Below the pieces are notes generated by a model, which had not been told where the DNA came from, ran no database searches, and was given only the letters and a program-made list of their open reading frames with translations. Of a stretch of DNA of 64,000 nucleotides, positions 8,395 through 17,458 are shown piece by piece. Source of the stretch: Stieleria marina (lineage in GTDB: Bacteria; Planctomycetota; Planctomycetia; Pirellulales; Pirellulaceae); assembly GCA_007741555.1 (NCBI GenBank), contig CP036526.1, positions 2,666,001 through 2,730,000 on the forward strand, read 5' to 3'. The translations under genes were made by a program, and so were the position numbers. The number at the start of each line of letters is the position of its first letter. Position 1 is the first letter of the stretch.

Positions 8395-8814
8395 AGTCGT
8401 TTTAACCACGGACGGGTGGCAAGGTTTCGCGGTCACCGTGTCATCCATCAAGGCCCGATGGTGGGGCCAGTGGGTGTTTGCGACGATGGTTGCGCGATCT
8501 GTTTGTGAAGTATTTCGCGGTCTGCTGCCAGCGAAGGCTGCCGAGGCAGCGAATATTGGAGCGTAAACCGCCGGTTTTTGGTATCGAAAGTCCTTGGGAA
8601 CCGGTGTTTTCTCCGTCATTAGTATAATTTGCACCAATACGCTTGGTCGATTTAAGCTGACCAAGCGACCGCCGACGCCTTGTTTTTTGATGGCTTCGAC
8701 CGATTATCAGGCGCCGGGCCCTTTTTGTCCGTTTCCGCGTATACTTTCGGATAATTCAGTGCCGAATCCCTCGACGCCCCGCCCTTTCCCACTCGCTCGC
8801 CTTCGGATTGCCAG
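8395..8814. other. Divergent intergenic region
   Basis: This 420 bp region lies between the EF-hand gene (leftward) and the Tat-exported isomerase-like gene (rightward). A TATAAT occurs at 8623-8628 without a good -35. TTGTCC (8725-8730) and GATAAT (8750-8755), 19 bp apart, are a weak candidate promoter for the rightward gene. No gene is supported here. Confidence 0.4.
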
Positions 8815-9768
8815 ATGAACAAAATTTTAACCACCGATCGACGTCGTTTCTGTCAGATGGGCCTCGCTGCGGCAGGACTGGCAACGACGACAGGCTTGTT
8901 GGGGCAGAACGGTTTTGCGGACCAGCCCAGCGGCGATGGCGACAAGCCTTGGCTTCGCAAAACGCTGAAGATCGGCATGATTAAATTGAAGGACGGATCG
9001 CTGGAAGACAAATTCCGTTTGGCCAAAGAAGCTGGCTTCGAGGGTGTCGAACTCAACGCACCGACCGTCAATGTCGAAGAAGCCAACGCGGCTTCCAAAG
9101 CGACCGGATTGATCATCGACGGGACGGTCGGAAAATACCACTGGCAAACGCGGCACACCGACCCTGACCCAGCGGTTCGCAAGGAAGCGATGAAGCTTCT
9201 CAAGAAAGGCATCGAAAACACCGCCGCTGTCGGTGGCCGGACAATGCTGTTGGTGCCTGGTCATGGCAAAGACGGCACCGATCAAGAAGTATACGATCGC
9301 GCTGTCGCGGCCATCGAAGAAGCGCTGCCGCTGGCAGAAAGAAATCTTGTTTCGATCGTGATCGAAAATGTTTGGAACGATTTTTGTTATGACCACGAAG
9401 GTGGCAATGATCAGACAGCAGATCGATTGGCCAAATTTGTGGACGAGTTTCGTTCGATTTGGGTGGGCGTTCAATTCGATATCGGAAACCACTGGAAGTA
9501 CGGCGATCCAGCCGAGTGGATCCACACACTTGGCAGACGCATTCACAAATTGGACATCAAAGGTTTCTCTCGTGCAGAGGGAAAATTCACCAAGATCACC
9601 GAGGGTGATATCAACTGGCCGTCGGTTGAAAAAGCGTTGCACGACATCAAATTCACTGGTTGGCTGGCAGCTGAAGTAAGCGGCGGCGGGCTGGAACGTT
9701 TGAAAGAAATCAACGATCACCTGGAAGAGTCGCTGCACTGTAGCAAGAGTATTTCGAGTGTCGGCTGA
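8815..9768 (+). CDS. Tat-exported sugar phosphate isomerase/epimerase-like TIM-barrel protein
   Basis: This 317-residue protein belongs to the xylose isomerase-like TIM-barrel (AP endonuclease family 2) group. The N-terminus has a twin-arginine signal (TDRRRFCQMGLAAAGLA, residues 7-23) and a small-residue region near residue 35, so it is probably exported folded. Metal-ligand segments are seen: FEGVELNAP, SIVIENVWN (Glu), GVQFDIGNHW (Asp, His), HKLDIKG (His, Asp) and AAEVSGG (Glu). These match the Glu/Asp/His/Glu ligand order of the family. Planctomycetes carry many Tat-targeted paralogues, and the sugar acted on is unknown. Its last bases overlap or abut the rsmH start, suggesting co-transcription despite unrelated roles. 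Confidence 0.87.
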   Translation: MNKILTTDRRRFCQMGLAAAGLATTTGLLGQNGFADQPSGDGDKPWLRKTLKIGMIKLKDGSLEDKFRLAKEAGFEGVELNAPTVNVEEANAASKATGLIIDGTVGKYHWQTRHTDPDPAVRKEAMKLLKKGIENTAAVGGRTMLLVPGHGKDGTDQEVYDRAVAAIEEALPLAERNLVSIVIENVWNDFCYDHEGGNDQTADRLAKFVDEFRSIWVGVQFDIGNHWKYGDPAEWIHTLGRRIHKLDIKGFSRAEGKFTKITEGDINWPSVEKALHDIKFTGWLAAEVSGGGLERLKEINDHLEESLHCSKSISSVG

Positions 9769-9778
9769 ACAAGAAGCG

Positions 9779-10693
9779 ATGGATCAATCGACGGGTGAAG
9801 CCGCAGAGTCTTGCCACATTTCGGTCATGCCGTCAGAAATCGTCCACTGGATCCAGGAATGTGATCCACGGGTGATCGTCGACGGAACCTACGGAGGTGG
9901 TGGTCACTCACGGCTGTTGCTAGACAAATTGCCCGCTGGCGAAGGGCACGTGATCGGGCTTGATCGTGATCCGGCCGTGAGCCTGCGGGTGGAATCGGAG
10001 TCGCACGACCCGCGGTTGGATGTGTTTTTGGGGAGCTATGAACAAGCTCCGAAGGCGCTTGCGGCGATGGAGCTCAAATCTGCCGACGCGTTTGTGCTGG
10101 ATTTGGGTCTGTCCAGCGATCAATTGGCCGACCGCGACCGCGGATTTAGTTTTACGACGGACGGGCCGTTGGATTTGCGGTTTGATCCAGAGAATGGCGT
10201 TCCCGCATCGCAGTGGTTGGCGAATCATAAAGAGGTCGATATTGCCAACGCGATTTACCAATTTGGCGAAGAACGTTTCAGTCGGCGGATCGCGCGGGCC
10301 ATCGTCTTGAGGGGCAAAGAACGCAAGCCTGTTCGGACGGTCAACGACTTGGTCGAAATCTGCCGCCGCTGTGTGCCGCGAAGCAAGAATCATGACATTC
10401 ATCCGGCGACGCGAACGTTTCAAGCATTGCGAATCGCGGTCAACGATGAGTTAGAAATCCTAACACGGACCTTGGCCGATGCTCCCAACTGGATTGCCGG
10501 TGGCGGACGAATCGCGGTGATCAGTTTTCATTCGCTGGAAGATCGAATCGTCAAAAACGCGTTTCGCGACGATGACCGCTGGAACATTCTGACGAAAAAA
10601 CCACTGCGTCCCAGCGATGCCGAAGTCGCCGCGAATCCGCGCAGCCGTAGTGCCAAACTTCGCGTTGCGGAGCGAGTCGCTGACACGGCATGA
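9779..10693 (+). CDS. rsmH: 16S rRNA (cytosine(1402)-N4)-methyltransferase RsmH
   Basis: RsmH methylates N4 of C1402 in the ribosomal P site using S-adenosylmethionine. About 304 residues from the ATG at 9779; a GTG at 9758, overlapping the previous gene by 11 nt, would add seven residues. Family marks are HISVMPSEIV at the start, the SAM loop VDGTYGGGGHS, FVLDLGLSSDQL, the RGFSF and LDLRFDP block, ATRTFQALRIAVNDEL, and IAVISFHSLEDRIVK followed by the PLRPS and NPRSRSAKLR tail. In most bacteria this gene begins the dcw cell-division cluster. Here it follows a sugar isomerase-like gene, and none of ftsL, ftsI, mur or ftsZ is in the window. Confidence 0.95.
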   Translation: MDQSTGEAAESCHISVMPSEIVHWIQECDPRVIVDGTYGGGGHSRLLLDKLPAGEGHVIGLDRDPAVSLRVESESHDPRLDVFLGSYEQAPKALAAMELKSADAFVLDLGLSSDQLADRDRGFSFTTDGPLDLRFDPENGVPASQWLANHKEVDIANAIYQFGEERFSRRIARAIVLRGKERKPVRTVNDLVEICRRCVPRSKNHDIHPATRTFQALRIAVNDELEILTRTLADAPNWIAGGGRIAVISFHSLEDRIVKNAFRDDDRWNILTKKPLRPSDAEVAANPRSRSAKLRVAERVADTA

Positions 10694-10899
10694 TTGTGTG
10701 TGTGGCCCCGGGCTGTGTGTGCCCCGACAGGAGGCTGGCACGGCATGGCGCAGCGACAATCCATGCGATGCCTACAATCCCATTTCGCGGAGCTGGATTC
10801 ACGGCCGATGCGAAGGGATGCAAAAGCATCCGCCGCGTTAGAAAGCGAAGTTGATCTAGTGTTTTAACGGCAAAGAAGAGAAAACGGTTCGGAACCGTA

Positions 10900-11577
10900 A
10901 TGCACCAGATTTTAATACCGCCATCCGGAACACCGTCCGGTTTGGCAACGACAGATGTTGATCAAAAACGTCACGCTCTGATTCCCGGCTTGATCATTCT
11001 GCCGGGCGACAGCAGTCAGCAGTTCACGCCCTGTTTCATGTTGGATTTCAGCAAGGACCATTGTCTGTTGCGGGTCGACGTTTCCTACACTCTGAAACAA
11101 CGCGATATTTTGATCCGTGTTTTGGATACGGACGACGATCAAAAAATCGAACTCGTGGGCCGCGTCACTGCGTCTCGTCGGCATACGATCGACACCACGA
11201 CATTCGTTTGTGAATTTGGTCAGCAGCTCCCGCCACACGTGTTGGCGATGATGAACCAGATCGCCATCGTCGACCGCCGGACCTGTGATCGCAACGAGTG
11301 CTTGGTTCGCGTCAGTGTCTGCCGGATCGAACGCGGGCAAGTTGTTTCGCAGGCAAGCCTGGTCGAGGCATCTGGTCACGGTCTGCGTCTGCGCACCGAA
11401 GTCCCGCTCGACATCGGAGAGCAAGTCGTCGTGAGTTTGCCATCGGGCGAAGACATTTTGGTGGCGATCGTTTGGTCCAAAGAAGTCAACGGTACCAATC
11501 AAACCGGTGCCAGTTTGACGACGGCATCGGTCGAATCAACCGTACTGCACAGTGTGCATCGCTTGTCGAAGCAATAG
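10900..11577 (+). CDS. PilZ-like domain protein (tentative)
   Basis: This 225-residue soluble protein has no signal peptide. It appears to have two beta-rich halves. The second, ~130-215, resembles a PilZ barrel (RNECLVRVSV, SLVEASGHGLRLRT, PLDIGEQVVVSLPSGED, VAIVWSKEV, TGASL). The canonical c-di-GMP signature RxxxR and D/NxSxxG are only partly matched (EASGHGLRL replaces DxSxxG), so nucleotide binding is doubtful. The first half has a similar LDFSKDHCLLRVDV strand pattern and may be a related barrel. It lies 216 bp upstream of the multi-spanning membrane protein on the same strand. The name rests on pattern only. Confidence 0.5.
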   Translation: MHQILIPPSGTPSGLATTDVDQKRHALIPGLIILPGDSSQQFTPCFMLDFSKDHCLLRVDVSYTLKQRDILIRVLDTDDDQKIELVGRVTASRRHTIDTTTFVCEFGQQLPPHVLAMMNQIAIVDRRTCDRNECLVRVSVCRIERGQVVSQASLVEASGHGLRLRTEVPLDIGEQVVVSLPSGEDILVAIVWSKEVNGTNQTGASLTTASVESTVLHSVHRLSKQ

Positions 11578-11793
11578 TGTTCGCAGGTTTTGCGAGCCAT
11601 CGTATCGACGCCGATGCGAACCATCGGTGAACCTTCGCCGTAAGAATTGTCGACGCAATCTTACGGTTGATTGAGACGCGGCGCAATGAGTGCGGGTTGC
11701 GGACGAGGAACACCGAATAAGGAAAAACGAAACACTGCGACGTGTCTCACTTGCCTTTCTTTCTTCTCCCCGAAAGATCGCTAGGAGCACTCG

Positions 11794-13497
11794 ATGGAAA
11801 ATTCTTCGCCGCCACTGCGCGCGCAGATCCGAAGTCTTGGGAAGTGTCTGTACACAGAAAACCCGTTCTATCTGATTAGCTGCGGTTTTGTGATGTACGG
11901 GCTTCAAGTAGTCGCGGCCAGCGTTGGCGACCAATACTCGCGAGCGAGTTTCCTGACCGGCAGTTTGGCCCTTTACACGCTGTTGATGGGATTGACCGCG
12001 ATCGTCGTGATTCGTTGTGCCAAAGTTTGGCAAGACGCGCGAACGATTCTGTTGATCATTGTGATCGGACAAGTCGCGTACTCGATCGCGGTGGACGAAC
12101 TTTGTCTAAGCGATCGGGCAAAGGCGACAGCTTTCCTGCTGGCGGGATTGGTTGGCACCGTCCTGACGACCGAAAGCGTCTTTCTGTTTTGCCGAATTCG
12201 ATTTGCGTTTTGGTATCGGGCCAGCTTCTACGCCCTGCTGACAGTCTTCTATGCGTCTCCGGCGTTGGCCAGTCAGTTCCGTGCCAGCGATAGCGAATTG
12301 GCAAACTGGACGCCTTTGTTGTTTTCCGTTGCCGCTGCTGGCGCTCTGTTGCTGCTGATTCCGGCGGTGCATCGTGGCAAGAGCTTGGCAGCAGACAACG
12401 GTACGCCGTGGAGTTGGCCCCTTTTTCCATTGAGTGCGTTTGCCATGCTGGCGGTCCTGGCAGCGTTTCGTTCGCACGCGATCTGGATCTCCTTTGGTTC
12501 TCTTCGGGGGCCCATCCAGTTTGAACCGCTGCTGTTGATGCCGCTGCTGTTAGCAGTTGTGGCGCTGTTGATGGAAGACGCGATCGCAAAGGGCAAGCAT
12601 CAACGCGTCAGGTCGATCGTGTCACTGTCTCCGTTGTTGCTTGTGTGCGGCATCAACCGTTTCGCCGAAGCAGGGCTCGCGCAGCAGCATTATTCGTTTG
12701 ACGCGGGACTGCAGAGGTGGGGCGGATCAGGAATGACCGTCGCTTTGTTAATCGGGTTGTTTTTCTATTTCTACGCTTGGCTGCGTGGTGTCCAAGTCGC
12801 TCTGTCATTGCTAACCCTGGGGTTCTTTGCCCTCGCAGTGGTCGGTCGCGAACCAGATGTGCTGAGCGAGATCCATTTTCAGAGCTGGTGGATGAGCGTG
12901 GTTGCTTGCGGCATTTGGTTCTTGCGATGCCGCAAAAGAAATGCGACGGAATGGAGCTGGATCGGGTTGGCCGCGTTGGCAAGTGCTCCGTTCGTCCTCG
13001 CCGGGCAACAGCGTGGACAGGTTCCAATTGCCATTGGATTGGCAATTGCCAGTTCGGTGTTGATCCTTATGTTCATCGGTTGGCGGTTCGACACGGTGTT
13101 TGCCTACAAGATTCGCTGTTGGGTGGCGTCTCTGATTGCAGTCGGCGGAATCGCAGCTGTGTTGCATCATTGTTTTGTGACGCAGTCTGATGCCATGTCG
13201 CCGGCGTTGCTGGCTGCCATGGTTTGGTTGGCTATCTATGGCGTGGCCGTGCGGCGGATGAACTGGTTTTTCCTTGCAGCCGGTTTGGGCGTCGCCGCGG
13301 TGGTGACATCGACGCTGCTGACTCGTCAGACAATGGAGTTCACGCGTGTGGCGCATCAGCATTGGCAACTAAAAACAGGGCTGCTGTTTTTCTTTGTGGG
13401 GGTGCTGGTCACTTCGTCCAAGACAATTGCATTTAGACGATTGCGACATCGAGCACGGATGGCAAAGAGGCGCCGAGGTTTTGTGCGAGGTTTTTGA
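11794..13497 (+). CDS. Multi-spanning integral membrane protein of unknown function
   Basis: This 567-residue protein is dominated by hydrophobic helices, roughly 14, from residue ~25 to ~550, and ends in a strongly basic tail (RRLRHRARMAKRRRG). AGGAG sits 8 bases before the ATG. I recognise no transporter, polymerase or O-antigen ligase signature. The first helices include LISCGFVMYGLQVVAA. Short connecting loops and the lack of soluble domains suggest a carrier, channel or enzyme acting on a lipid-linked substrate, but this cannot be decided. It is followed by terminator-like hairpins. Confidence 0.75.
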   Translation: MENSSPPLRAQIRSLGKCLYTENPFYLISCGFVMYGLQVVAASVGDQYSRASFLTGSLALYTLLMGLTAIVVIRCAKVWQDARTILLIIVIGQVAYSIAVDELCLSDRAKATAFLLAGLVGTVLTTESVFLFCRIRFAFWYRASFYALLTVFYASPALASQFRASDSELANWTPLLFSVAAAGALLLLIPAVHRGKSLAADNGTPWSWPLFPLSAFAMLAVLAAFRSHAIWISFGSLRGPIQFEPLLLMPLLLAVVALLMEDAIAKGKHQRVRSIVSLSPLLLVCGINRFAEAGLAQQHYSFDAGLQRWGGSGMTVALLIGLFFYFYAWLRGVQVALSLLTLGFFALAVVGREPDVLSEIHFQSWWMSVVACGIWFLRCRKRNATEWSWIGLAALASAPFVLAGQQRGQVPIAIGLAIASSVLILMFIGWRFDTVFAYKIRCWVASLIAVGGIAAVLHHCFVTQSDAMSPALLAAMVWLAIYGVAVRRMNWFFLAAGLGVAAVVTSTLLTRQTMEFTRVAHQHWQLKTGLLFFFVGVLVTSSKTIAFRRLRHRARMAKRRRGFVRGF

Positions 13498-14201
13498 AAC
13501 GGCTTTTGCAGCCGTCAAAACTGTTCTCACACGCGAGCGTTCGCGACCGGGCACAATCCTGTACCCGGTCCGTGAGGTAGCTGGGTGATCATCGAAATGT
13601 TCACCGCAATGGTCAGCCCGTGGCCGCAAGCTGACACAAATAACCCCACGCAAGGCGAACTCGCGGAAGTGAGTTTGCTGGGCTCAGACGCTGCCGAATC
13701 GAATCGATCTACGGCTGAGTCGCAATCACACGAATGTCTTTGTAAGTCGTTGACAGTCAATTACTTGGGACAGACTCGGCATTCAGAAAGTCGCCGTTTC
13801 CCCGCAGTGCAATTCGTCTCACCGACCACCTTAGATTACGCGCTACGGCCGGTCGGTCAACCGCAGAAATGATGTTTTCATTCGCCGGTCCGCGCCCAAC
13901 CGCGCTAAAGTGTTGAGCGGATGCGGTTTAGGTTTTTTGGCGACTTGGGAAGCCGCGAATTCGAGACACCCCCCGGGGGTGGGTGGGCTGGATTTGACAG
14001 CTTTGGGTGGTGGTCCGATCAGGCGAATCGGGCAATCTGGGCGATCAGTCCCGAGGCCAGGAAATTTCTGGCTGAACTCGTTACGGTTTGGAGGCTAGCG
14101 AATGCCGGGCGGCTTCCAACTCTCATTTTGGGCGGCTAGTTTGTCGTGCCCTCGCCGCAGGTGCCAATTTCCATTTTCCTCCAAGATTCGACGTTTGGGT
14201 C
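13498..14201. other. Long intergenic region with two hairpins
   Basis: These 704 bp follow the membrane protein and precede rhamnulokinase. ACGGCT/AGCCGT (13499-13515) forms a short hairpin right after the stop codon, and GACCGGG/CCCGGTC (13545-13570) forms a second. Neither has a T-run. Short open frames here (13585-13872 plus and others) show no recognisable protein. A GC-rich run of C and G occurs near 13969-13985. No RNA family was recognised. Confidence 0.45.
13499..13515 (+). terminator. Terminator-like hairpin after the membrane protein gene
   Basis: A six-base perfect stem ACGGCT/AGCCGT with a five-base loop begins two bases after the stop codon region of the 11794-13497 gene. The A-rich sequence that follows does not give a U-tract on this strand, so efficiency is uncertain. 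Confidence 0.35.
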
Positions 14202-15701
14202 ATGAATTCATCACAGAGTGTTCATCTAGCGGTTGACCTGGGGGCATCCAGTGGTCGAGTCATTGCGGCAGGTTTGGATGAAGGCCGATTGTGGCTGAAC
14301 GAGTGCCACCGGTTCGAAAATGAGCCTGTCTGGATCCAGGATTCTTTGCACTGGAACGTCCATGGGCTTTGGCGTGATATCGTCAAAGGGCTTCGTGTGG
14401 CAGCCGATCAATACGACAAAATCGAATCCGTTGGCGTTGATACTTGGGGCGTCGACTACGTGCTGCTCGATGCTTCCGAGCAGCTGGCTGGACCTGTTCG
14501 CTGTTACCGTGACCCGCGAAATCAAGGTTCGCTCGAAAGCGGCTTTGCAATTGTTCCGCGCGACGAGATCTTTGCGGCGACGGGTCTGCAATTTATGGAA
14601 ATCAATTCCCTTTTTCAGCTGCATACGGCCGTCAAATGCAATGACGCAACCCTGGGCATTGCTGAATCGTTTTTGATGATGGGAGATTTTTTTCACTGGC
14701 TGCTGAGCGGTAAGAAAAGCATCGAAGCAACGATGGCTTCGACCAGTCAGATGCTTGACCCACGCACCAAGCAGTGGCGAGAAGATCTGCTAACGAAGTT
14801 TGCGATTCCCACCAAGCTGTTTTCGCCGGTAACCCAGCCGGGAACCAATCTTGGCAATGTCCAGCCATCGGTCGTTGCTATGACGGGACTGGACAACGTG
14901 CCTGTGATTGTCCCTGCGACACACGACACGGCATCCGCGATCGTATCGGTGCCCACGGACGATTTTGCTCCCGACAAACCAACGTGGTGTTACATCAGTA
15001 GCGGAACCTGGTCACTGATGGGCGTGGAAGTCGCGCAGCCAAAGATCAACGCCCTCTGCGCGGAACTCAATTTTACAAACGAAGGTGGAGTTCAGGGCAG
15101 CACGCGATTGTTAAAAAATATCGGCGGCCTGTGGGTCTTTCAGCAGATACGCAAATCGCTACAGCGCCGCGGCGAAGATGTGTCCTGGGACGACATGGTT
15201 ACGCAAGCCAAACAGGCCAAACCATTTGCATTGTTGCTAGATCCCGACGCCGGCGAATTTGTCGCTCCGCACGACATGATCGATGCGATTGTTGACTATG
15301 CAAAACGAACCGGTCAGGCGGAGCCGGAAGGCAATGGCACTTTGTTTCGAGCGGCGTTGGAAGGATTGGCGCTGCGTTATCGATCCTGCTTGGGCATGTT
15401 GGAATCGCTTGTCGAAAACCGCATCGAAACGATTCACATCGTCGGCGGTGGTTCGCTCAATGCATTCTTGTGCCAGATGACCGCGGACGCCTGTGGACGA
15501 ACGGTCGTCGCCGGGCCCGTCGAAGCGACGGCGATCGGAAACATCGCCGTTCAGATGATCGGTACTGGCCGGCTTCAGTCGATCGCCGAAGCACGCAAAC
15601 TGATACGCGACAGTTTTGACGCCGTGACTTATCAGCCGCAGAACGCTGCCGGTTGGGATGAACCTGCCGTTCGATTCGATGCCCTTTCGTCGCAAGCCTA
15701 A
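14202..15701 (+). CDS. rhaB: Rhamnulokinase (FGGY family)
   Basis: RhaB phosphorylates L-rhamnulose with ATP in the rhamnose catabolic pathway. The protein is 499 residues, close to the usual ~490. The ATG at 14202 (MNSSQSVHLA) is preferred to longer in-frame starts because the family begins with the phosphate-binding VDLGASSGRV. Other marks are the HRFENEPV segment, VGVDTWGVDYVLLD, NSLFQLHT typical of rhamnulokinase, ATHDTASAIVSVP, CYISSGTWSLMGVE and the C-terminal adenosine motif IHIVGGGSLNAFLCQMTADACGR (key residues GGGS and N). No other rha gene lies next to it in this window. Confidence 0.92.
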   Translation: MNSSQSVHLAVDLGASSGRVIAAGLDEGRLWLNECHRFENEPVWIQDSLHWNVHGLWRDIVKGLRVAADQYDKIESVGVDTWGVDYVLLDASEQLAGPVRCYRDPRNQGSLESGFAIVPRDEIFAATGLQFMEINSLFQLHTAVKCNDATLGIAESFLMMGDFFHWLLSGKKSIEATMASTSQMLDPRTKQWREDLLTKFAIPTKLFSPVTQPGTNLGNVQPSVVAMTGLDNVPVIVPATHDTASAIVSVPTDDFAPDKPTWCYISSGTWSLMGVEVAQPKINALCAELNFTNEGGVQGSTRLLKNIGGLWVFQQIRKSLQRRGEDVSWDDMVTQAKQAKPFALLLDPDAGEFVAPHDMIDAIVDYAKRTGQAEPEGNGTLFRAALEGLALRYRSCLGMLESLVENRIETIHIVGGGSLNAFLCQMTADACGRTVVAGPVEATAIGNIAVQMIGTGRLQSIAEARKLIRDSFDAVTYQPQNAAGWDEPAVRFDALSSQA

Positions 15702-15806
15702 CGTTTTGGCTTGCGAGGCATGTGACGACAATTATGTTCTGCCCAGACGACGGCGTACCGCTTCGTTTTTGCGGACACAACTTTCCTTCTCTTTGTAAAC
15801 AACACT

Positions 15807-16406
15807 ATGTCGACTGACCAACTAAACGAGCGAAAGAACGAAATTCGCACCGCGGCGCACGCCGCTCGAAAGGCTCAAGCGGACAAAGACGCCGTCAGCA
15901 AACTGATTACTGATCGCGTCATGTCGCAGGATGAATATGCAGCAGCAGACTGGATCATGTGGTACGTCGACGTTCGCGACGAAGCGCGGACTCGACACGC
16001 ATTGCCCGACGCGGTTGCCAGCGGCAAAAAGATTGTTGTGCCTTATTGCGTCGATGGCGAATTGGAATTGTTTCATCTTGAGTCCATGGACGAACTTGAA
16101 GTCGGCATGTACAAGATTTTGGAGCCCCACGCTGATCTTCGCGACGTCGCCGCCAAACGCGTTGATGTCAAACAGCTGGACCTGATTTTGGTGCCAGGTG
16201 TTGGGTTCGATGCCAAAGGCGGGCGAACCGGTCACGGAAAAGGCTACTACGACAAGTGTTTGGAAAACGCGCGAGCGGAAACACCTCTGATCGCGTTGGC
16301 ATTTGAGTGTCAAATGTTCGACGAAATTCCTATGCAGGACCATGACATTTACATGGACAAAGTCGTTACAGAGACCAACGTGTACGAAGGTCTTGGTAGG
16401 AACTAA
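15807..16406 (+). CDS. 5-formyltetrahydrofolate cyclo-ligase
   Basis: This 199-residue enzyme converts 5-formyl-THF to 5,10-methenyl-THF using ATP (YgfA/MTHFS family). Seen are the N-terminal KNEIRTAAHAARKAQ helix with basic residues, a central VPYCVDGELELFHL strand region, and the diagnostic C-terminal LVPGVGFDAKGGRTGHGKGYYDK (key residues PG-x-FD and G-x-G-x-G-YYD). It abuts the Ftr gene (stop at 16404-16406, ATG at 16410), so a folate C1 enzyme and a methanopterin C1 enzyme are apparently co-expressed. Confidence 0.92.
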   Translation: MSTDQLNERKNEIRTAAHAARKAQADKDAVSKLITDRVMSQDEYAAADWIMWYVDVRDEARTRHALPDAVASGKKIVVPYCVDGELELFHLESMDELEVGMYKILEPHADLRDVAAKRVDVKQLDLILVPGVGFDAKGGRTGHGKGYYDKCLENARAETPLIALAFECQMFDEIPMQDHDIYMDKVVTETNVYEGLGRN

Positions 16407-16409
16407 TTG

Positions 16410-17330
16410 ATGCCGAACTTAAACGAGTTGGTCGAAGACACTTACGCGGAAGGGTTCCGCAGTATCTATGGCGAAGTCCTGATTACGGCGCGCGACAGAA
16501 AGTGGCTGGATCACTGCGTGCATGCCGTGACCGGTCACGCTTCGAGCACGATCCTGTGTGATTGCGAGGCGGGTGTGTCTCAGTGGATCAGCGCGGAACA
16601 AGCTGCCGCGGGGGCGACGCCTGACGGCCGAATCGGCGCTGTGGTGCAATTCCATGTGCCGCGTTTTCGCAAGGACCGTCGCGAACATTTGGAACAGGTC
16701 ATGTTGGCCCGGATCAGTCAAAACGTTTTGACGTGCCCGACGACCAGCTGCTTCAATCGCTTGGATACCGAAGACTATTTCAAGCTGGGGCGTAAAGTAG
16801 CGATGTTCGGCGATCGACATCAGTTTCGCGATCAACGCCATGGTCAGAAAGTTTGGGTCATTCCGATTCTGGGCGGCGAATTTTTTCTCTCACGACGGTT
16901 TGGTTTTCGTGACGGAGTGATGGGGGGCAATCTTTGGTTCTTTGGACCCAATCAAGAGGTGGCATTGGACGCTGCCGAAAAGGCCGCCGCGGCTGCCGAA
17001 GCGGTTGCTGATGTGATTACGACATTCCCCGGCGGTGTGGCTTCGAGTGGTTCCAAGGCAGGTAGCAGTTACGAAGGGCTGATTGCCGCGACGTACGCCG
17101 AGTATTGTCCAACACTGAAAGACAAACTGGGCGAAGATTCAAAGGTCCCCGACGGTGTGGCCAGCATCATGGAGATCATTATTAACGGGCGAGATTTGGA
17201 AGCGCTCAAGGCGGGGACGAAAGCAGCGATCGCGGCGGCGGCTCCCGTGGATGGTCTGATGAAAATCAGTGCTGGAAATTACAACGGCCGCCTGGGTAAG
17301 ACATTCATTCATTTGCACGAATTGATATAG
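16410..17330 (+). CDS. ftr: Formylmethanofuran:tetrahydromethanopterin formyltransferase
   Basis: Ftr (FhcD in bacteria) transfers the formyl group between methanofuran and tetrahydromethanopterin in the H4MPT-linked C1 pathway. The protein has 306 residues from the ATG at 16410 (an adjacent TTG at 16407 is less likely), near the usual ~300. Recognisable segments are EDTYAEGFRSIYGEVLITA, PDGRIGAVVQF, NVLTCPTTSCFN, GRKVAMFGD, IPILGGEFF and the C-terminal SAGNYNGRLGKTFIHL. The gene follows the cyclo-ligase with three bases between. The partner formylmethanofuran dehydrogenase subunits lie at 63035-64000, so the pathway is split on the chromosome. Confidence 0.95.
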   Translation: MPNLNELVEDTYAEGFRSIYGEVLITARDRKWLDHCVHAVTGHASSTILCDCEAGVSQWISAEQAAAGATPDGRIGAVVQFHVPRFRKDRREHLEQVMLARISQNVLTCPTTSCFNRLDTEDYFKLGRKVAMFGDRHQFRDQRHGQKVWVIPILGGEFFLSRRFGFRDGVMGGNLWFFGPNQEVALDAAEKAAAAAEAVADVITTFPGGVASSGSKAGSSYEGLIAATYAEYCPTLKDKLGEDSKVPDGVASIMEIIINGRDLEALKAGTKAAIAAAAPVDGLMKISAGNYNGRLGKTFIHLHELI

Positions 17331-17458
17331 CTGGCTGATATAGCTGAGCTGGTCAAGCGGCGCAGGCAGGTGGATAGATCGCCGTGTTGATGGCGTGTCT
17401 TCAGGTTGACGTATCACGATCAGAGACGGTCGACGTCAGGGTTGCTTCTTGGGCGAAC

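Noticed and set aside
8623-8628. TATAAT as a -10 box for the 8815 gene
   Set aside because: No -35 at a suitable distance was found and it is ~190 bp from the start codon.
13585-13872. 95-codon open frame in the gap before rhaB
   Set aside because: No ribosome-binding site, no recognisable domain and composition unlike the neighbouring genes.
16407-16409. TTG as the ftr start codon
   Set aside because: The next codon is ATG and gives the same protein minus one residue, so the ATG is more likely.
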